Source: Andrena cerasifolii (lineage: Eukaryota > Arthropoda > Insecta > Hymenoptera > Andrenidae). From it: a DNA stretch of 64,000 nt. Position 1 is the first letter of the stretch. The number at the start of each line of letters is the position of its first letter. Under the pieces are notes generated by a model. That model was not told the DNA's origin, did not search any database, and was given only the letters and a program-made list of their open reading frames with translations. The DNA is taken from positions 6,014,001 through 6,078,000 of the forward strand of contig NC_135123.1 of assembly GCF_050908995.1 (NCBI RefSeq), written 5' to 3'. Made by a program: the position numbers and the translations under genes. Of the stretch, positions 57,201 to 64,000 are shown one piece after another.

Positions 57201-57916
57201 CGGAACCGCGCCGCCACCCTGGTCCTACTTAGGTTTAACGACGAGCCCGCGCTACGTCGCGGAGATAATTAGACGGCTCTCGTCGATTCGGGGGCAGATA
57301 AGGGAACCGCGGTGGGTATCAATCGGGGAGAAACAGAGGTGGTGTTGAAGGGACGGTTATCCGAAAGTACCGCGCGGAGGAGAATTTTATTTTCGGCGAT
57401 TGGACCTCTTCGAAAGTGGCTTCCAACGATCAGTGTTGCGAGGGAATTGAATGGAGGGCCGGTTTCGAGGGTTCAGTTTGTAATTGTTCAGAAGCTCGGC
57501 GAACACGCTGAAAATTCTATGATTCGTCCGGGTGTTGTTGTACGAAGCTGTGATCTTTCATGCCATTCGGGGGGATAGAGAGCTCCCAAATGCCACTGGT
57601 TGCGTAATCTGATTAGAAGCTTCGGGTGCGTTGCGTTCGAAGCTTCCAGCGATAATAACGCTCTAGGTACGCTTCTCTGATACCTATTGCTATCGATTCT
57701 TGGGAGCACCAATGAGCGACTCGGGGGTTGCCCAAGGTATTATCTTCTGGTAATTAATTTCCATGGAAGCAAGGGAAATATTATAGATGGCTGGAATAAT
57801 TACAGTTCCTCTCCATTCTTATTACGTGCGCACTCTTGGTTATTGTATATTCGGGTAAGTCCGGGGTTGTTGGACCACCGGGACCGGCCAGTGTTGGTAT
57901 TTTAAGTAGGGCCCTA
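54219..57916. other. No gene recognised; GC-rich, purine-biased
   Basis: The interval 55430-56700 is strongly purine-rich on the plus strand (gga/gaa runs), so the minus strand keeps long Pro/Ser/Phe-rich frames (up to 225 codons) open by composition. Overlapping frames on both strands at 54200-55100 also look like chance. No known domain and no clear splice-bounded exon. Confidence 0.5.
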
Positions 57917-58298
57917 CTGCCCTCCTTAGATAAAATGTCGTAGCTAGCATTTGTTCATTTTTCAAGATATGTTGAAATATTTGAAGTAACACAGGTCTTT
58001 TACCTTCTAAGTAAAGTTAGAAAACTCTACGTGCTTCGCAGAGTCTAATGTATTTAACCTAACTGCTTTCCAGATGGTTAAAATAGCCTATCTAAAACAA
58101 TTAATTAATTGGTACGTTAATAATACATTAGCTGCTGGTACTGTTATTACAAAAAATTATATTAGACTGTTATGAAATAATGACATCGTGTTTTAATTTA
58201 AATGAAGGGAAATAAGGACGGTACAAAGAAATGATAGAACTTCAGTTTCCTCGGTTGTTTCAAAATGCTAGATAGGACAGTTTAACTAAGGAGGGCAG
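57917..58298. mobile_element. 382-bp MITE with CTGCCCTCCTTAG termini
   Basis: The left end ctgccctccttagataaaat, then gtcgtagctagcattt, is inverted on the right as aaatgctagataggacag, then tttaactaaggagggcag. The inverted terminus is about 37 bp with five or so differences. The AT-rich interior has no frame. A target duplication is not obvious (cta on the left, cct on the right). Confidence 0.8.
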
Positions 58299-61200
58299 CC
58301 TGTTTGACAGTAAAAAACAAATGAATCAGCTTGTTGTTGTTCTCGCACTGACAATTATTGCAAAACCGTATCTAAATTCTGAGTCACGATTTTTAGACTT
58401 TCAAGACTGGAAGTTTTTTGACCGAGTTATAGTGTTAGTGGTGAGTTTATTTACACTATTCCGACATTGGGGGATATAATGTGCATAAAACTACTGAATT
58501 TGCCACACTCTTATGACGGGTTAAAATCACAAGAGCTCACTGAATTTTCATTGTAATTGAGGCGTAATAGATTTATTGTCAATAGTTACAAATGTACTGT
58601 GAATACTACTGAAGCGTACAATTCTTAAGGTTTTGCTGAGTTCTCGAATCGTGTGATTCTGCTTACACGTGATTGAGTTCTCGAATTGCGTGACTCTGAT
58701 TAAGTGATATTGAATTCTGACACTCTGGTGTCGTGGTCGCTTCAGGGAAACTAAAATTTCCCTCTCCAAGGAATTCGGCGAAATAGTGGTGGTTCCAGGA
58801 GGAGGGTTGAAAACGACTGATTGGCGTACGCGTATCGCGAAGAACAGTGGCGAGGGTGAAAATAGCGGGAGAAAATCTAAGTCCCTCGTACGTGTCGGGG
58901 ACCGGTGAAAAACAACAGGTATACGCGAAGCGGACTTTTGGGCCTTGGCGTGGTGACCGCGCGGCTGCAATAAAATGCGCATCTGCTTGCTGTCCTAATC
59001 CCTCTGAACTTTCCAAATTGGCTGCGCTAATAGCCACACTCAGTAGGCTTTACAATTGAGTTTTAATAAAAGTCCCGAGTTTATGGACGAGGACGGAAAG
59101 CCAAGTGTCCGCCAGATGACGAACGCTGCTTCAGGGAAAAACCCTGAACATCGGCTAGATTGTAACATAGCTTCTCTCAACATTCGCTTTTACTTTATGT
59201 TGAGAGGGTGGTCCATCACTCCCCTGATTCTGGTGTACTTCGACCACATTAGTTCACCATTATGAGTAGTTCAGAGAAAAGAGGATAAGGTAGAGTGGAA
59301 GCATCCCATAAGAGCCTGTGTTAAAAAGTAATATACGAGATTCAGCGCCCTCTGGTGCTTCAGGCCCACGAAATGTCGACAAAAGCGGCAATATTTAAAA
59401 ATTTTAAAGTTAGAAATGTATGAATTAATATATTAATTAAAGGAGAATTAATGAAAAGAACTGTAAATTTGATATTATGTTAAAATTTATTAATGGTGAA
59501 TTACATTATGAATATTACAGACATATCACATACATACATTACATTACATATTCATATATAAATAAAACATAATAAAGTTAATTAATTTTTAAAATTATAC
59601 ATAAAGTATAACGAAGTAATTGAAGGTGAAAAGAGATTTCTTTATTGATATTAATTTCATAAACTTCATTATTTAATAACATAGAAAGTTAGGTTATAGC
59701 TTGAAATCAGTATACTTACATCATTCAATTTGCAGGTTTTGAGAAAACGTGGTGATTTTTGTCTCTGGCTTGTGGCATCCTTTAACGTGACAACGCACCA
59801 TTTTTTACACTTTCTTCACTTTTAAATCAACGAACATCCCAAGCCCACTACAAACAGCTACAAATGGCTACCAATGGCTAGTGGCTACAAACAGGTGTCA
59901 AAGTTTGGCTTGGCTTGGCTTCTTTACCTCCCACTCTGCTACCCGCAAACTGAGTAATATTGAGCCTGAACGGACAGGTGTCGCTTGCATCGCATATTTC
60001 TGCTTCTACTCTATCTTATCCTCTTTGGTTCATCAGGGCACAGAAGGACAAAGGAAATACGAGGAACAAACAAACTTTTCAATTCAGAAGAAAGTCCAGT
60101 TTTACAAGAAAGTGATATGTCATTAGAAGAGTGGGACGAAAACGAATATAATTAAACATATCAATTAATTTCCTCATTTATAATAATTTTTATTATTTTC
60201 AAGGTCAATTTTCAGGTAGTTCACCGCAGAGTATAATTTACATACACTCTAAATTACTTGGGCATTGCTGTAATTAGCCCAAAGCAACAAAAACCTGGAA
60301 AAGAACAATACTACGATTTGTTTCCCAAAAATTGATCGAACTATCCCGGACTTACTCCATCGCAACCCTACGGCAACTAGAAGTTCAACGATCAAACCCA
60401 GTGCAACCTACTCGGTGAGCATCGAGCACGTCGCCATTCGCTCTGATCATTTCTAAAAAGCTTCCCAGGGGCGAGCATTCAGAAGTGCCGTGGTATACAT
60501 GGTGCAACTACGGCGTGCACATGTCCTGCGACGCTGAAGATCCGCATACCCTTCGCTAGACGAACACCATTGCCGAGGGTGGGTGTGCAGTTGTGTACAA
60601 AACACAGGAGAAAATTCAGGGGCCACGACATGGCTGCGTTTGGGGGGGGGGGGGTGAGGGTGAGAGAGGCAGAGGGTTGGCCCGGGTTAGATGGGTATTT
60701 TACGTTTGAGGGGTCGGTAAGCTCCTGATGTATTACTGGCTGAGCCTGCGGAGTCAGCGCTGCCGGTCCAACAAACTGGACAATCCGATTTTTTCCGCCT
60801 CCCTCTCGGTCTTCCTTCCTATCATCCATCCGACGCGAGAAGGGAGGAATGGGGGTGAAAAAAAAAAGAAGGACGGTGACAGGGAGGGAGGGAGACGGCT
60901 CCACCCGAGGGAAGGCGAACCTCGACAACGTGCAAACGTTTCTCTGCGCGCGAAGATTTCCCAGCAAGATACAAATTGTAATCCTCCCTCACCCCTCCCC
61001 TCCGCCGATTGGATTTCGAAATTAACGGCGCGTTAGTTGAAAGAGTGCTGCGCCAGGGAAATCGTGGATCCCTGAATCGTCGAATCCCACTGTGGACGGC
61101 GATTCCTTTCCCTGCTTTTATCCAATCAACCTGACATTATCTGATAATTGAATGTACAGGACGTCTGGCAGCGCCGCTCAGGATAATTCGCAGCGTCTCG

Positions 61201-62885
61201 GGGAATTCAGAGATGTGGCTTCTGATGTACCGGGCTAGGGATCCTGGGTCTCGCTGCGAGAACGCGGGGCGGATTTTTCGACGGTGCAGCTGCGCGCGAG
61301 GAAAATTTTCGGCTTATAGTTTTTTTTTTTTCTTGCCACGTCGCTGTTGGTTCACGGCTGTGCGCGGGATTTTCTCGGCGCCGTTTCGCAAACACAGCAG
61401 TTTACTTCATCAGAGGCTGCGCGACACCGGGGCACTGCTTCGGAATACGTGGCAGGTCTTGCGGTGTCTCGAAGCGATGAGAGAAGGCAAACAGGGCCGA
61501 GGATTTTATTTGAAACCACCCCATTTTAATGTAATAAAAATGTGCGGCCGTCAGCCACGCGGGAAGTAACGTATCTGTGTGCTTGATGCCAGGTGGAGGG
61601 ATGGAGAAACCTAAACGTCATACGTGCTTGTAGCGTTACTCCCCGCCTGAAGAGACGCCAAAATGTCAGGTAGAAGGCCCCACCATCGACCCCAGCGACC
61701 GCGGACCAATCAACGCAAACGAAAGACAACCAACGTGTCCCGCTTTCCAAAGGGGAAGTAGTTTAGAGGGGTAATTTAGGTGCCGCAGTGACGCGACGCG
61801 TACGTTTCGAAGCGTTATTCTGTTCCGCGCATAATGTGCGCCTATACCTCTAAAAGAATATTCAGAAGATTGCTGTGGTAATGAACCAGGATCACCCACT
61901 ATCACGTGAGATGAAGGATACCGTGATGAAGGCTTCACCGTGTTCACCTATCACGAAGCAAGTTCGACAGACATCCCTCGATCTCCAGGATGCTCTTCCC
62001 GGTCTCTGACAGTTGCCAGAGCGGTGCGCCGTTCTCCCCTGCTTTTCCAACAGCGACTCGTCGTGGCGGAACGGAAATCTTCGAGCGTAGAAGAGCGACG
62101 AGCTCGGCGTGAACACGCGGAAGGATGCGGATGCCGTGTAAGTGGAAAGACTCATTATGCAGTCGGACTAGGAGCTTCCCCTTCAAAGGCGGATCCCCCG
62201 GTTAGGTTGGTCCGTGAGCCACGGAAACCGGGGTCTGACATCATCCAACTGAGGCCAGCAACAACAGCAACACTCGTGGGTTACCCCAGGCTCATTGTCG
62301 AATGGCGACCCCGGGCGAGAGGTCGTCGAACTTGCTCCGCAGGAAAAGGAAGTTTGGACCGCTCTCAGCTATCCGGCGAACTTCGGCCAAAGGGTTATAT
62401 CAGTTGCATCGGTCAAGTCTCGGCGGGCAAATCAACGTTGCCGCGATCCCTCCAAGGACGATTACCGGGCTCCTGTTTGCTATCACTTCGGTCAGCCAGT
62501 CGGTGGACTTAAGGAGCGACAGAGGGATATTCTGCGCGGGTGTCTATGTCGCACGACGCTGACCGAAACGCAGCTGGGGTGAGTAATCAGAACTCAATGG
62601 ATATTAATCTTCGTTAGGGGAATAGCTTGTGAATGTGGTGGATCGTAGCTACCTAACACAGAACCTTTTGGCAGAAATTGTCGTGTGTTTGTTTGCCATT
62701 TGTTCAGCGGATACGTGATGCAGGGGAAATTAACGTACACGTTATTACGAAATGGAACCAGAGTGGGGCAAAATTTATTTCGAATGACGAACCAAAAGTA
62801 ACGAATACAATTTCATTAGGGTAAAGAATTATTCGTTAGTCTCGAATCACTTCAGTTTATTCGAAATTTTTATTCGAAGATTATT
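58299..62885. other. No gene recognised
   Basis: 58300-58730 is AT-rich, with a diverged direct repeat (tgagttctcgaatcgtgtga / tgagttctcgaattgcgtga, about 58640 and 58675). 58730-59300 is balanced. 59400-59720 is AT-rich. 60600-61500 is GC-rich with a run of 13 G at 60642-60654. 61900-62580 is GC-rich and holds a possible retroelement gag remnant (see findings). None of the overlapping frames is convincing as a gene. Confidence 0.45.
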
Positions 62886-63207
62886 GGAATAAAATTTGAT
62901 TGATTATTGGAATAAAATTTTATTGATTATTGGAATAAAATTTTATTGATTATTGGAATAAAATTTGATTGATTATTGGAATAAAATTTGATTGATTATT
63001 GGAATAAAATTTTATTGATTATTGGAATAAAATTTTATTGATTATTGGAAAAAAGCTTTATTGATTATTGGAATAAAATTTTATTGATTATTGGAAAAAA
63101 GCTTTATTGATTATTGGAATAAAATTTTATTGATTATTGGAATAAAATTTGATTGATTATTGGAAAAAAGCTTTATTGATTATTGGAATAAAATTTTATT
63201 GATTATT
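62886..63207. repeat. 23-bp tandem array, fourteen units of three variants
   Basis: The unit is ggaataaaattttattgatt plus att, in exact 23-bp register. Three variants alternate: A has tttgattg, B has ttttattg, and C has ggaaaaaagctttattg. The order is A B B A A B B C B C B A C B. Variant C creates an AAGCTT site. Preserved register with interleaved variants indicates repeated slippage or unequal exchange of blocks. A further degenerate half-unit follows at 63208-63225. Confidence 0.97.
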
Positions 63208-64000
63208 AGAATTTTATTTTATTGCAATAATCCCCAATTCTGAATGGAATAAGGGATAACGAGGGAATAGAGAAATTAGCAAAATCGTAAAGCGATAGTG
63301 TACAGGGCTTTCTGTTACGATTGTTAGTAGGATTACCCTCGAAGTGGAATATGCGCGATTTTAATCTCAACAACGCGAAAGAACCAACGTCCCTCTTTCT
63401 TCTCTCGTTTATTCGCCACCGTGGTCGCGGCTCTTCGATCCCCGTCGAGCCTCCGCGCTTAATAGCCTCCCTTGATTACGCTCTTCCGTTCCCCCGTTTT
63501 GATAGACCGCCATTAAAAAGCTCGCGAGGAATATTCCCCCCGTGATAAGGGCGATCAGACGGCTCGTTCGATGGAAACGTTGTTCCCTTGAATGGCATGC
63601 GAACCGGCAGCCGGGAAAGGCAGAAAGACCGCGGCCCTCGAGGATGAGAGGAAAGGGAACGGCGGTCACAGGAAGGGACGAGGAACGTTAAAGGAACCGA
63701 TGGGGCCGGGTAGGGGTGAAAGAGCGAACGTGGCCGGGCACACCGTGAGATTCTCAGATAAAATATCCAATTTAAAGTTTCATCGTAATTTTACGATTCT
63801 TGGAAGTAAATTAATAGTATTATCTGCCCGGTGCCTCCGACCGAGCCCTCCGCCCCCGAGCAGCCCCCGCCCCCGCCCCCTTCTTCGTCATCTTCCTTTC
63901 CGTGTAAATTCACCCCCTACCCCGCCGAAGGTGAACCTGAACTTTGCAAAAGGAACTTCGAAAATAAGCAGCCTATTACTCATTACCCGTCGCGTTTATC
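63208..64000. other. No gene recognised
   Basis: AT-rich to 63360, then GC-rich with chance frames on both strands (63321-63545 plus, 63409-63669 minus). A C-rich tract lies near 63835-63885. No domain. Confidence 0.5.

Overview
The window looks like insect nuclear DNA, most probably from a hymenopteran such as an ant. The evidence is two spliced exons of an animal carbonic anhydrase-related protein, a mosaic of GC-rich and AT-rich sequence without obvious CpG loss, and many TTAA-, TA- and 8-bp-flanked non-autonomous transposons. Nothing looks bacterial or viral: there are no operons, and almost all long open frames are chance frames in GC-rich DNA or simple repeats.

Genes. The only host gene I can name is at the left: two consecutive plus-strand exons (2413-2567 and 3170-3295), joined by consensus splice sites and in compatible phase, that encode the C-terminal part of a CA10/CA11-like carbonic anhydrase-related protein. 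Earlier exons lie left of the window. I could not find the short last coding exon, so much of the window may be the gene's last intron or its downstream flank. A second candidate is at 25477-25775, where a TATA box, an initiator-like site and a start codon precede a signal-peptide-bearing first exon of unknown family. A very small secreted or membrane reading frame lies at 13818-13946.

Mobile DNA by region. 1-1.8 kb: a truncated inverted-repeat element, a 182-bp tandem array and a small MITE. 3.4-5.6 kb: degenerate 'acgtcc' repeats, a GGCGAGGCGAGG-ended MITE, a foldback element split by a 356-bp solo-LTR-like insertion, and a tRNA-derived segment. 7.8-10.4 kb: a perfect 214-bp palindrome, a short TTAA element and a 901-bp TA-flanked element. 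10.5-11.3 kb: an antisense LINE 3' end with reverse-transcriptase codons and an internal inverted duplication. 15.5-38.3 kb: a series of TTAA-flanked foldback elements, most near-palindromic, one split by a TA-flanked palindromic MITE; a transposon ORF remnant and a 'CCTGGACAC' element lie among them. 44-47.3 kb: TTAA and CCTGGACAC fragments, an hAT-like element carrying another 8-bp-TSD element, and a palindromic element. 47.3-48.3 kb: a LINE 3' end with 215 uninterrupted AAT units. 49.6-51.7 kb: a 2-kb hAT-like element with a 32-bp palindromic-unit array. 53-58.3 kb: further fragments. 62.9-63.2 kb: a 23-bp, three-variant array.

The recurring theme is DNA that can fold on itself. At least ten elements have inverted arms of about 50-300 bp. 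If this stretch is transcribed, for example as the intron of the carbonic anhydrase-related gene, it would yield many long hairpin RNAs. That consequence is inference; the inverted arms, target duplications and nesting are read directly from the sequence.
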